DNA of 6,850 bases from T1Sed10-7 sp041685505 (GCA_041685505.1 JAWLFQ010000099.1:1-6850), one strand, 5' to 3'; counted from the first letter of the stretch, positions 1 to 6,560 are shown. Notes: generated by a model from the sequence alone, not told the origin. Numbers and translations: made by a program.

Positions 1-1467
1 CGCACCGAGCCGCGTGGCGACCCGGCGCGCGTCCTCGGCGCCGGTGGCGGGCAGCGCGACGACGAACTCGTCACCCCCGAAACGTGCGGCGAGATCCCGC
101 TCGCGGATCTGTCCGGCGATGCGTGCACCCATCGTCCGCAGCAGCTCGTCACCGACGGCGTGACCGTAGCTGTCGTTGATCGGCTTGAACCGGTCGAGGT
201 CGATGAACAACAGGCTGAGCGGGAGCTCGTACCGACGCTCCTCCAACCCGTCGTCCAGACCTCGACGGTTGCGCAGGCCGGTCAGCGGATCGGTCACGGC
301 GTCGACGGCGCTGCGCTCCTGTTCGCGCCGCATGGCCGTGACATCGGTGGCGCTGAGCACCGCCCCGCCGGCCTGCACGGGCAGGCTGCTGACGCGCACC
401 TGCCACCAGCGGGCGCGGTTGCCGGGGCTGCGGTGCTCGATGACCCGTGCCTTGTCACGGGTGCTCTGCAGGGTCTCGCGGATCGCGGCGACGATGCGTG
501 CGGCGGAGCTGACCGCCGCGCCGTCACCGTCGGCTGCTGCTGCCCAGGCCCGCAGGGTGGTGCCAACGGCCGCCCCGATCACCGGGTCGTCGACGGGTCC
601 GTCCTGCCACGCCGGGTTGGTGTGGACGATCGTGCCGGAGCCGTCCACCACCGCCGTGGGGCTGTCGATCGTGTCGAGGACCGTACGGGCGAACAGCTCG
701 CGGTCCTTCAGCGCTGCCGTGGCCTCGACCTCGGTGGTGACGTCCTCCAGTGCCACCACGCAGCCCAGCACCGTGCCCTCGCCGGGCCGCAGCGCGCCGA
801 TGTGCGCGCGCAGGTGCCGCCCATCGAGGCGCAGCACCCGTACCGGCTGTTTCGCCGCTGGTCGTGACCCGTCCTCGCTCAACCTGGTCACCACCGAGGT
901 GACCCAGGCCTGGTCCTCGGCCGAGAGCAGACCCCGCCACCCCGTCCCGAGCAGCGACTCGAAGCCGGTACCGAGCAGCTCACAGGCCCGCTCGTTGGCG
1001 TAGACCAGGCCGACATCGGCGCCGAGGTGCAGCACGCCGTAGGGCGAGGCGGAGAGCAGATCGTCGATCCGTGCCGAGACATCGCGCTTGACCGCGATGA
1101 GATGGGTCACGTGCCCCTCGCCGTCATGGACGGGGGAGATGGTCATCCGATCGGTGTACAGCTCCCCGTTCTTGCGCCGGTTGATGACCTCGCCCTCCCA
1201 GGTCTCGCCGGAGAGCACGGTCTGCCACAGGCGTGCGTAGAAGGACCGGTCGTGCTGACCGGAGGTCAACAGCCGTGGCGTGCCCCCGACCGCCTCGTCG
1301 TAGCTGTAGCCGGTCGTGGTCGTGAAGGCCCGGTTGACATGCCGGATGACCCCGTCGGTGTCGGTGATCACCACCATCGCGTCGGCGGCGTCCAGCGCTG
1401 CGGATGCCAGCGCCTGGTCGAGGTCCTCGCGGCGTCGGCGGGGGAAGGGCTGGCTCGGTTCGGTCAC
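1..1467 (-). CDS. PAS-PAS-PAS-GGDEF diguanylate cyclase, C-terminus beyond window
   Basis: Read on the minus strand, this frame is open from a GTG at 1467-1465 to the window edge (489 codons) and encodes a signalling enzyme predicted to make cyclic di-GMP from two GTP. Residues about 20-132 form a typical PAS/PAC domain (DTDGVIRHVNRAF, then NRRKNGELY and ISPV, ending IAVKRDVS). Residues about 134-255 and 262-385 look like two more divergent PAS domains (YGVLHLGADVGLVYAN; AVVDGSGTIVHTNPAW). The GGDEF domain starts at DPLTGLRNRR (393-402). It carries metal-binding Asp423 in IDLDRFK, an RxxD inhibitory site RERD (455-458) and, five residues later, an intact GGDEF motif (464-468; bases 64-78). 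The enzyme therefore looks active and product-inhibited. I see no signal peptide or membrane segment, so it is probably cytosolic. About the last third of the GGDEF domain, and any EAL domain after it, lie outside the window. A GTG two codons upstream (1473-1471) is the alternative start but has no well-placed ribosome binding site. The signal sensed is unknown. Confidence 0.93.
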   Translation of the reverse strand, partial: MTEPSQPFPRRRREDLDQALASAALDAADAMVVITDTDGVIRHVNRAFTTTTGYSYDEAVGGTPRLLTSGQHDRSFYARLWQTVLSGETWEGEVINRRKNGELYTDRMTISPVHDGEGHVTHLIAVKRDVSARIDDLLSASPYGVLHLGADVGLVYANERACELLGTGFESLLGTGWRGLLSAEDQAWVTSVVTRLSEDGSRPAAKQPVRVLRLDGRHLRAHIGALRPGEGTVLGCVVALEDVTTEVEATAALKDRELFARTVLDTIDSPTAVVDGSGTIVHTNPAWQDGPVDDPVIGAAVGTTLRAWAAAADGDGAAVSSAARIVAAIRETLQSTRDKARVIEHRSPGNRARWWQVRVSSLPVQAGGAVLSATDVTAMRREQERSAVDAVTDPLTGLRNRRGLDDGLEERRYELPLSLLFIDLDRFKPINDSYGHAVGDELLRTMGARIAGQIRERDLAARFGGDEFVVALPATGAEDARRVATRLGA

Positions 1468-1472
1468 CGTCA

Positions 1473-1476
1473 CCTC
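1473..1476 (-). promoter_or_regulatory. Ribosome binding site of the PAS-GGDEF gene
   Basis: On the minus strand GAGG lies five bases before the GTG at 1467-1465, the same spacing as the gltB site. This favours that GTG over the in-frame GTG at 1473-1471, which overlaps the GAGG itself. An in-frame TAG at 1491-1489 rules out starts further upstream. Confidence 0.6.
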
Positions 1477-1573
1477 GAGTGCTCGGTCCTACGGGCAGCG
1501 CCCCCGGCACGCTCTCCCGACTGGCTCGCCGCCTGCCCACGGGTTCCCACCCACGTGCAGCATGTCGCGTGCA

Positions 1574-1596
1574 GGCGCAGTGCTACCACCTGCGCC
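1574..1596. repeat. 7-bp inverted repeat (hairpin) with 9-base loop
   Basis: GGCGCAG (1574-1580) is followed after TGCTACCAC by its exact reverse complement CTGCGCC (1590-1596). It sits among copies of CGTGCAG (1554-1560 and 1568-1574) and a near copy CTTGCAG (1603-1609). No T-tract follows on either strand, so a terminator is unlikely. A protein-binding site or leader structure is possible. Confidence 0.4.
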
Positions 1597-1650
1597 GGGT
1601 CGCTTGCAGGGACCATCGACCATCCCTGACGGGTCGGGTGGCGGGCCGGA

Positions 1651-1680
1651 TGGACATCGCCGGCACGGGGTCGGTACCGT
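1651..1680 (+). promoter_or_regulatory. Candidate sigma-70-type promoter for gltB
   Basis: TGGACA (1651-1656) matches five of six bases of the TTGACA -35 consensus. After an 18-base spacer, TACCGT (1675-1680) fits the TANNNT pattern of -10 boxes. It is the only TANNNT with a reasonable -35 that I found facing gltB in this gap. A start near 1687 would give a leader of roughly 145 bases that begins at the second hairpin (1691-1727). The spacer overlaps the 12-bp-arm inverted repeat at 1657-1688. This is inferred from sequence pattern only. Confidence 0.35.
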
Positions 1681-1688
1681 GCCGGCGA
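1657..1688. repeat. Perfect 12-bp-arm inverted repeat, possible operator
   Basis: TCGCCGGCACGG (1657-1668) and CCGTGCCGGCGA (1677-1688) are exact reverse complements around an 8-base centre (GGTCGGTA). No U-tract follows, and the element lies between divergent starts, so a factor-independent terminator makes little sense. Its overlap with the candidate -10 and spacer suits an operator for a dimeric regulator. It could also be an RNA hairpin if transcription starts further upstream. The repeat is certain; its role is inferred. Confidence 0.75.
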
Positions 1689-1690
1689 GC

Positions 1691-1727
1691 AACGGCGCTC
1701 GCGATCCCCGGATCCGCGGGCGCCGTT
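1691..1727. repeat. Long hairpin, about 16 bp, in gltB leader
   Basis: AACGGCGC (1691-1698) pairs exactly with GCGCCGTT (1720-1727). Inside it T1699-G1719 can wobble-pair, CGCG (1700-1703) pairs with CGCG (1715-1718), and ATC (1704-1706) pairs with GAT (1711-1713), with C1714 bulged and a CCCG loop. It starts two bases after the preceding dyad. No U-tract follows. If transcription begins near 1687, this would be the 5'-terminal structure of the gltB mRNA and could affect stability or translation. Confidence 0.65.
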
Positions 1728-1734
1728 CGTGCGT

Positions 1735-1768
1735 CCGGCCGCGATCCCACCCCACCGGCCGCATCCCA
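1735..1768 (+). repeat. Tandem direct repeat, 20-bp period
   Basis: CCGGCCGCGATCCCA (1735-1749) recurs as CCGGCCGCATCCCA (1755-1768), identical except for one missing G, with starts 20 bp apart (about two helical turns). A shorter copy of its core, CGCGATCCC, also lies at 1700-1708, exactly 40 bp before the copy at 1740-1748. The spacing would suit tandem protein sites on one DNA face, but a simple local duplication is also possible. Confidence 0.5.
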
Positions 1769-1789
1769 ACAGCGGCCCTTCCCCCGGTC

Positions 1790-1806
1790 CGCCGAAGGTT
1801 TCGGTG
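1790..1806 (+). repeat. Small hairpin just upstream of gltB ribosome binding site
   Basis: CCGAA (1792-1796) and TTCGG (1800-1804) are exact complements around GGT, extendable by a G-T wobble and a C-G pair. The hairpin ends 15 bases before the GGAGG of gltB and leaves that site free. Stems this short are common by chance in GC-rich DNA. Confidence 0.3.
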
Positions 1807-1821
1807 CGACCCCGAGCCGTC

Positions 1822-1826
1822 GGAGG
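1822..1826 (+). promoter_or_regulatory. Ribosome binding site of gltB
   Basis: GGAGG lies five bases before the GTG at 1832-1834. This strong, well-spaced site fixes the gltB start. The in-frame ATG at 1850, six codons later, has no comparable site. Confidence 0.8.
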
Positions 1827-1831
1827 TCCCG

Positions 1832-4800
1832 GTGACCGACCACGCCCCCATGCAGCCAGCGCCCCGCCCATCCACCCTGGGCTTCGATCCCGCTGCCGAG
1901 CGCGACGCCTGCGGTATCGGGTTCGTCGCCCACATCGACGGTCAGCCCCGGCGCGGCATCGTCGAGATGGCGCTGCGCGGGTTGTGCGGGGTCAAGCACC
2001 GGGGAGCGGTGGCGGCCGATGCCCGTTCCGGCGACGGCGCTGGCGTGCTGACACAGATCCCGCGCGAGCTGGCGGCGGAGTGGGCCCGTCAGTGCAGTGG
2101 TGCCACCGTGGACCCGGCACGCACCGGGCTGGCGATGCTGTTCCTTCAGAACGGCGAGGGTGCGCAGGCGGCGCAGGCACGCCACAGCGCCCGTGCCGCT
2201 TTCGCGGAGGCCTGCGCCGCGGAGGGGGTGGAGCTGGCCGGTTTCCGCGAGGTCCCCACGGTGCCGGAAGGGATCGGGGAGATCGCGTTGCTGGCCCAAC
2301 CGGCCCTGGTCCAGGCGGTCATGCTGCGCCCCGAGGGTGCGGAGGACCGTGAGGCCGAGCGTGCCGCCTACCGTGTCCGGCGGCGTGCGCGCAAGGCGTG
2401 CGAAGCCGCCGGGGTGCGCTTCTACGCCGCGAGCTGCTCCTTCCTCACGGTCACCTACAAGGCCATGGCCGACGCCGACCAGCTCGGCGCCTTCTACCCC
2501 GATCTCAGCGACGAGCGTTTCACCTCGGCCCTGGCGATCTTCCACTCGCGCTTCTCGACCAACACCGCCCCCTCCTGGGAGCGTGCCCAACCCTTCCGCA
2601 CCCTGTGCCACAACGGTGAGATCAACACCATCGACGGCAACCTGAACCTCATGCGCGCCAGGGAGGGGCAGTTCGTCTCCGGCCAGCTGTCGGTGGACGG
2701 TGTCGACTGGGCACCGCCCGAGCTGCTGCCGCCGGTGATCGACCACGACCAGTCGGACTCCGCGAAGCTGGATGCCGCGCTCGAGCTGCTGGTGCTCGGT
2801 GGCCGCGACCTGCGGCACGCGCAGGCCATGCTGGTGCCGCAGGTGTGGGAGGGTGCCCGTGACCTCGAACCGGCGGTGCGGGACTTCTACCGCTACCAGT
2901 CCTGCCTCGTCGAGCCGTGGGACGGTCCGGCGGGCCTGATCTTCACCGACGGCACCCGGGTGGCCGCCGGACTCGATCGCAACGGGCTCAGGCCCCTGCG
3001 CTACCACGTGTGCGAGGACGGCACCGTCGTCGCCTCCTCCGAGGTGGGTGCGGTCACGACCTCGCTGCCCACCGACGACCCCGACCATCACGGGCGGGTA
3101 CGGCGTGAGCGGCTCGGTCCGGGCCAGATGCTGTGCGTGGACCCGGCGGAGGGCGGCCTGCAGGAGGACCGCGAGATCAAGCTGCGGCTCGGTGCGCGGG
3201 CGCCCTACGGGCGGTGGCTCGCGGACCGGCTCACCCCGGTGCGCGCCGGTCAGCCCGTGGAGGGGGTACCCGGCGACCTCCTCCAGCGGCAGTTGGCCTT
3301 CGGGATCACCAAGGAGGAGATCATCTCCATCCTGCGGCCGATGGCGACGCAGGGACGCGAGACCACCTCCTCGATGGGCGACGACACCCCGATCGAGGCG
3401 CTCAGCCACGTGCGGCGGCCCGTCTCGCACTTCCTGAAACAACGCTTCGCCCAGGTGACCAACCCCCCGATCGACCACTACCGCGAGTCCGAGGTGATGA
3501 GCCTGCGCACCCTGCTCGGGCCGCGCGCCTCGATCCTGACCGAGACGCCGCAGGCGGCCGAGCTCATCGAACTCGGCTCCTTCTTCCTCTACCCCGAGGG
3601 CCTCCAGCGCATCGTGTTGTCGCCGGACCTGCCCTTCGGCGTGCAGGCCGTGGACGCCACCTTCCCCGTGACCGACGGTCCGGGGGGGCTCGCCGCCGCG
3701 CTGGAGCGGCTGGGCCGCGAGGCCGTCGACCACGTGCGCCGCGGCGCCGGGGTGGTGGTCGTCTCCGACGTCGGTGTCGACGCCGAACGCGTCCGCGTGC
3801 CGATCCTGCTGGCGGTCGGTGCGGTCCACCAGCGCCTGCTGCACGAGAACCTGCGCACCTCCACCTCCTTGGTGGCCGAGACCGACGAGGCCCGTGAGAC
3901 CCACGACGCCGCGACACTGCTCGGCTACGGCGCCGATGCGATCGTGCCGAGGCTGGTGCTGCAGACCATCGCCGATCTCGCCGACGAGGGACGCATCGGT
4001 GGTGACAACCCGTCCGCGTCCGTCGCGCAGGAGCGCTACCGCAACGCGCTCGAGGACGGCGTGCTGAAGATCATGTCCAAGATGGGCATCAGCGTCCTGG
4101 ACAGCTACCGCTCGGCGCAGATCTTCGAGTGTCTGGGGCTCGGCCAGGACGTCATCGACACCTGCTTCACCGGCACCACCTCCACCCTCGGTGGTCTCAC
4201 CCTCGCCGACCTCGGCGAGGAGGTGCTGGCCCAGCATGCCGAGGCCTTCCCCGCCCCGGGGGCGGAGGGCGAGGTCGCCCTCCCCTCCCTCAGCAGCCCC
4301 GGCATCATCAAGTGGCGCAAGGGTGGCGAGTTCCACGACATGTCCAAGCCCGTGGTCGACGCCCTGCACGACACCCTGGGGCTCGGCCGGAGCGCGTCCA
4401 CCGCGCCCTTCCGGCTCGACGGCGTCGGCGTCGGCACCGAGGTGGACGGCACCACCGCGGCGTTGCTGCGCACCGCAGCCGAGCAGGGCCGCACCGACCT
4501 CTACGCCCACTTCAGCCGGACGGTGCGCTCGCGCCCGCCGGCCTACCCGCGGGACTTCCTCGCGCCCGTGGGCACGGGCGCGCCCCTGCCGGTGGAGGAG
4601 GTGGAGCCCGTCGAGGCCATCACCGCCCGTTTCTCGACCGGCGCGATGTCCCACGGTGCGTTGTCGGCAGAGGCCCACGAGACCCTGGCGGCGGCGCTGA
4701 ACATGATCGGTGGCCGCGCCAACTCCGGCGAGGGCGGTGAGGATCCCGCCCGTTTCCGCACCCGCTGGAGCGGCCTCGACCTCGACTGCCGTATCAAGCA

Positions 4801-6490
4801 GGTGGCCTCGGGACGCTTCGGCGTCACCCCGGAGTACCTCGCCAACGCCCACGCCCTGCAGATCAAGATCGCCCAGGGCTCCAAGCCCGGTGAGGGCGGC
4901 CAGATCCCCGGTCACAAGGTCACCGAGGAGATCGCGCGGCTCAGGCACACCACCCCCGGTGTGACCCTGATCAGTCCACCGCCGCACCACGACATCTACT
5001 CGATCGAGGACCTCGCACAGCTGATCTTCGACCTCAAGCAGGTCAACCCGGAGGCGGAGGTCGACGTCAAGCTGGTGGCCGAGGCCGGGATCGGCACCAT
5101 CGCCGCGGGTGTGGTCAAGGCTCTGGCCGACTCGATCCACATCTCGGGCAACGACGGCGGCACGGGTGCCTCGCCCCTGTCGTCGATCCAGCACGCCGGA
5201 CTGCCCTGGGAGCTCGGCCTCGCCGAGGTCCAGCGCTCCCTGCGTGAGAACCACCTGCGCGGCAGGGTCAAGCTCCGGGTGGACGGCGGGTTCAAGACCG
5301 GGCACGACGTGCTGCGGGCCGCCCTGCTCGGCGCCGACGAGTACTCCTTCGGCACCGCGGCGCTGTTCGCCGAGGGCTGCATCATGGCCCGGGCGTGCCA
5401 TCGGGACACCTGCCCCGTGGGGATCGCCACCCAGCGCCGTGACCTGCGCGACAAGTTCGCGGGGACACCGGAGATGGTCGCGGCCTACCTCACGATGGTC
5501 GCCGAGGAGATCCGGGGACTGCTCGCAGAGCTCGGGTACCGCTCGCTCGACGAGGTCATCGGCCGCGTCGACCTGCTGGCGCGCGAACCGGAGCTCACCG
5601 GCCGGGCCGAGCGCATCGATGTGTCCCCTCTGTTGGTGGACCCTGGTGTCGGCGAGCGGCACTTCACCGGCCGGGTCGCGATCCAGGACCCCCGCAGCGA
5701 GCTCGGCGACCGTGTCTTCGCCGACGCGCTCGAGACGATCTTCCTCGGTGGGATCACGGAGTTCACCTACCCGATCTCCAACGCCGACCGCACCATCGGT
5801 GCCCGCATCGGCGGTGCCGTCGGGCTCGAGTTCGGCGAGGAGGACCCGCCGGGACTCGCCCGGTTGCGCTTCACCGGCGCCGCCGGACAGTCCTTCGGGG
5901 CCTTCACCAGCCGGGGTGTGGAGCTGGTCCTCGACGGTGAGGCCAACGACTACGTCGGCAAGGGGCTCGGTGGTGGCCGCATCGTGATCCGCGCGCCCGA
6001 GGACGACGCCGGTGATCCCGTGCTGGTGGGCAACACGGTCCTCTACGGCGCGACCGCCGGTCAGCTCTTCGTGGCCGGTCGCGCCGGTGAGCGTTTCGCG
6101 GTCCGTAACTCCGGTGCCACCGCGGTGGTGGAGGGCACCGGCGACCATGCCTGCGAGTACATGACCGGTGGCACGGTCATCGTGCTCGGTCCGACCGGCC
6201 ACAACATCGGCGCGGGCATGAGCGGGGGCGAGTGCATCGTGCACGACGAGCGCGGGGAGGTGCTCGCTCGCGTCAACCGCCAGCTGGTCGAGGCGCGGCG
6301 TCCTGACGGTGCGCAACTCGAACGTGTCCGTGCACTGATCGAGGAGCATGCCACCGTCACCGGCTCGCCACGTGCCCGTCGCCTGCTCTCCGATTGGGAG
6401 ACAACCGCCGAGCACTTCTGGCGGGTCGCGCCCAAGACGGAGATGGACCGGGTGGCCTCGGCGGAGCCTGCCGGAACGAAGGCGGATTGA
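1832..6490 (+). CDS. gltB: Glutamate synthase large (alpha) subunit
   Basis: The product catalyses the synthase half of the GS/GOGAT cycle in the cytoplasm: glutamine is hydrolysed and the ammonia is channelled to 2-oxoglutarate to make glutamate. It has 1552 residues, close to the usual 1480-1530. The class II glutamine amidotransferase domain starts at Cys27 (RDACGIGF), the expected nucleophile, exposed by removing a short propeptide. It contains HSRFSTNT (238-245), NGEIN (261-265) and LDRNGLRP (381-388). The central domain holds SSMGDDTP (513-520) and FAQVTNPPID (539-548). The FMN/synthase domain holds FSTGAMSHG (934-942), QIKIAQGSKPGEGGQ (1010-1024), SGNDGGTGAS (1105-1114) and the 3Fe-4S cysteines 1183, 1189 and 1194 in C-x5-C-x4-C spacing. 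The C-terminal GXGXG beta-helix contains GQSFGAF (1352-1358). Between EDP and IKQVASGRFG there is only a short linker, not the roughly 27-residue loop of ferredoxin-dependent enzymes, so a GltD partner is expected; none is adjacent. TTA, CTA and TCA codons are absent. No frameshift is seen. Confidence 0.98.
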   Translation: MTDHAPMQPAPRPSTLGFDPAAERDACGIGFVAHIDGQPRRGIVEMALRGLCGVKHRGAVAADARSGDGAGVLTQIPRELAAEWARQCSGATVDPARTGLAMLFLQNGEGAQAAQARHSARAAFAEACAAEGVELAGFREVPTVPEGIGEIALLAQPALVQAVMLRPEGAEDREAERAAYRVRRRARKACEAAGVRFYAASCSFLTVTYKAMADADQLGAFYPDLSDERFTSALAIFHSRFSTNTAPSWERAQPFRTLCHNGEINTIDGNLNLMRAREGQFVSGQLSVDGVDWAPPELLPPVIDHDQSDSAKLDAALELLVLGGRDLRHAQAMLVPQVWEGARDLEPAVRDFYRYQSCLVEPWDGPAGLIFTDGTRVAAGLDRNGLRPLRYHVCEDGTVVASSEVGAVTTSLPTDDPDHHGRVRRERLGPGQMLCVDPAEGGLQEDREIKLRLGARAPYGRWLADRLTPVRAGQPVEGVPGDLLQRQLAFGITKEEIISILRPMATQGRETTSSMGDDTPIEALSHVRRPVSHFLKQRFAQVTNPPIDHYRESEVMSLRTLLGPRASILTETPQAAELIELGSFFLYPEGLQRIVLSPDLPFGVQAVDATFPVTDGPGGLAAALERLGREAVDHVRRGAGVVVVSDVGVDAERVRVPILLAVGAVHQRLLHENLRTSTSLVAETDEARETHDAATLLGYGADAIVPRLVLQTIADLADEGRIGGDNPSASVAQERYRNALEDGVLKIMSKMGISVLDSYRSAQIFECLGLGQDVIDTCFTGTTSTLGGLTLADLGEEVLAQHAEAFPAPGAEGEVALPSLSSPGIIKWRKGGEFHDMSKPVVDALHDTLGLGRSASTAPFRLDGVGVGTEVDGTTAALLRTAAEQGRTDLYAHFSRTVRSRPPAYPRDFLAPVGTGAPLPVEEVEPVEAITARFSTGAMSHGALSAEAHETLAAALNMIGGRANSGEGGEDPARFRTRWSGLDLDCRIKQVASGRFGVTPEYLANAHALQIKIAQGSKPGEGGQIPGHKVTEEIARLRHTTPGVTLISPPPHHDIYSIEDLAQLIFDLKQVNPEAEVDVKLVAEAGIGTIAAGVVKALADSIHISGNDGGTGASPLSSIQHAGLPWELGLAEVQRSLRENHLRGRVKLRVDGGFKTGHDVLRAALLGADEYSFGTAALFAEGCIMARACHRDTCPVGIATQRRDLRDKFAGTPEMVAAYLTMVAEEIRGLLAELGYRSLDEVIGRVDLLAREPELTGRAERIDVSPLLVDPGVGERHFTGRVAIQDPRSELGDRVFADALETIFLGGITEFTYPISNADRTIGARIGGAVGLEFGEEDPPGLARLRFTGAAGQSFGAFTSRGVELVLDGEANDYVGKGLGGGRIVIRAPEDDAGDPVLVGNTVLYGATAGQLFVAGRAGERFAVRNSGATAVVEGTGDHACEYMTGGTVIVLGPTGHNIGAGMSGGECIVHDERGEVLARVNRQLVEARRPDGAQLERVRALIEEHATVTGSPRARRLLSDWETTAEHFWRVAPKTEMDRVASAEPAGTKAD

Positions 6491-6528
6491 GCCGGAGGTC
6501 GGGCTACCCTCCGCCCCTGCGCCGGCTC
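6489..6528 (+). repeat. Weak inverted repeat over gltB stop and intergenic gap
   Basis: GAGCCGG (6489-6495, overlapping the TGA stop) is an exact reverse complement of CCGGCTC (6522-6528), with 26 bases between the arms; a smaller GGAGG/CCTCC pair lies at 6494-6498 and 6508-6512. No T-tract follows, so an intrinsic terminator is not supported. Read-through into the next gene 76 bases on remains plausible. Confidence 0.3.
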
Positions 6529-6556
6529 CCTCCCGGACCACACCCACCCCCACCCC
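6528..6556 (-). other. G-quadruplex candidate (C-tracts on plus strand)
   Basis: The minus strand reads as five G-runs of 4, 5, 3, 3 and 3 bases separated by T, T, an 8-base loop and A. The 8-base loop slightly exceeds the usual limit of seven, so this is a near-canonical quadruplex motif on the template strand. It lies immediately before the ribosome binding site of the next gene. The pattern is clear; folding is untested. Confidence 0.45.
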
Positions 6557-6560
6557 AAGG
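6557..6560 (+). promoter_or_regulatory. Ribosome binding site of exported coiled-coil gene
   Basis: AAGG lies six bases before TTG at 6567-6569. It is modest, but it supports the TTG start, which is also the only start that preserves a full signal peptide. Confidence 0.5.

Larger units (their letters stand above)
1468..1831. promoter_or_regulatory. Divergent intergenic regulatory region between PAS-GGDEF gene and gltB
   Basis: These 364 bases separate two genes read outward, so promoters and control sites for both should lie here. The region is GC-rich and unusually full of inverted and direct repeats, listed separately. I found one plausible promoter facing gltB and none I would defend for the minus-strand gene. 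No known riboswitch, GlnR-type box or RNA gene was recognised. A 61-codon reading frame (1650-1835) crosses the region, but I do not call it a gene. Confidence 0.7.

Noticed and set aside
160..1003. Long plus-strand frames opposite the cyclase gene (160-867, 176-1003)
   Set aside because: They are shadows of the PAS-GGDEF gene with arginine/alanine-rich, low-information translations. The minus-strand frame carries clear PAS and GGDEF motifs.
1521..1550. Possible extracytoplasmic-sigma promoter (GGAAC ... GTC) on the minus strand
   Set aside because: The spacing between the two elements is about 21 bases, too long for the known classes, and the short -10 motif is common by chance.
1316..1831. 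Upstream extension of the gltB frame to an ATG at 1316 or a GTG at 1679
   Set aside because: The extension overlaps the divergent cyclase gene and would place about 200 or 80 residues before the catalytic Cys, far more than a normal propeptide. The GGAGG-spaced GTG at 1832 fits the family.
1474..1831. Glutamine riboswitch or GlnR operator upstream of gltB
   Set aside because: The expected conserved bases of the glutamine (glnA) RNA and the GTnAC-n6-GaAAC type boxes are not present.
6489..6528. Intrinsic terminator after gltB
   Set aside because: The 7-bp arms enclose a 26-base loop and no T-run follows, so it is kept only as a weak inverted repeat.
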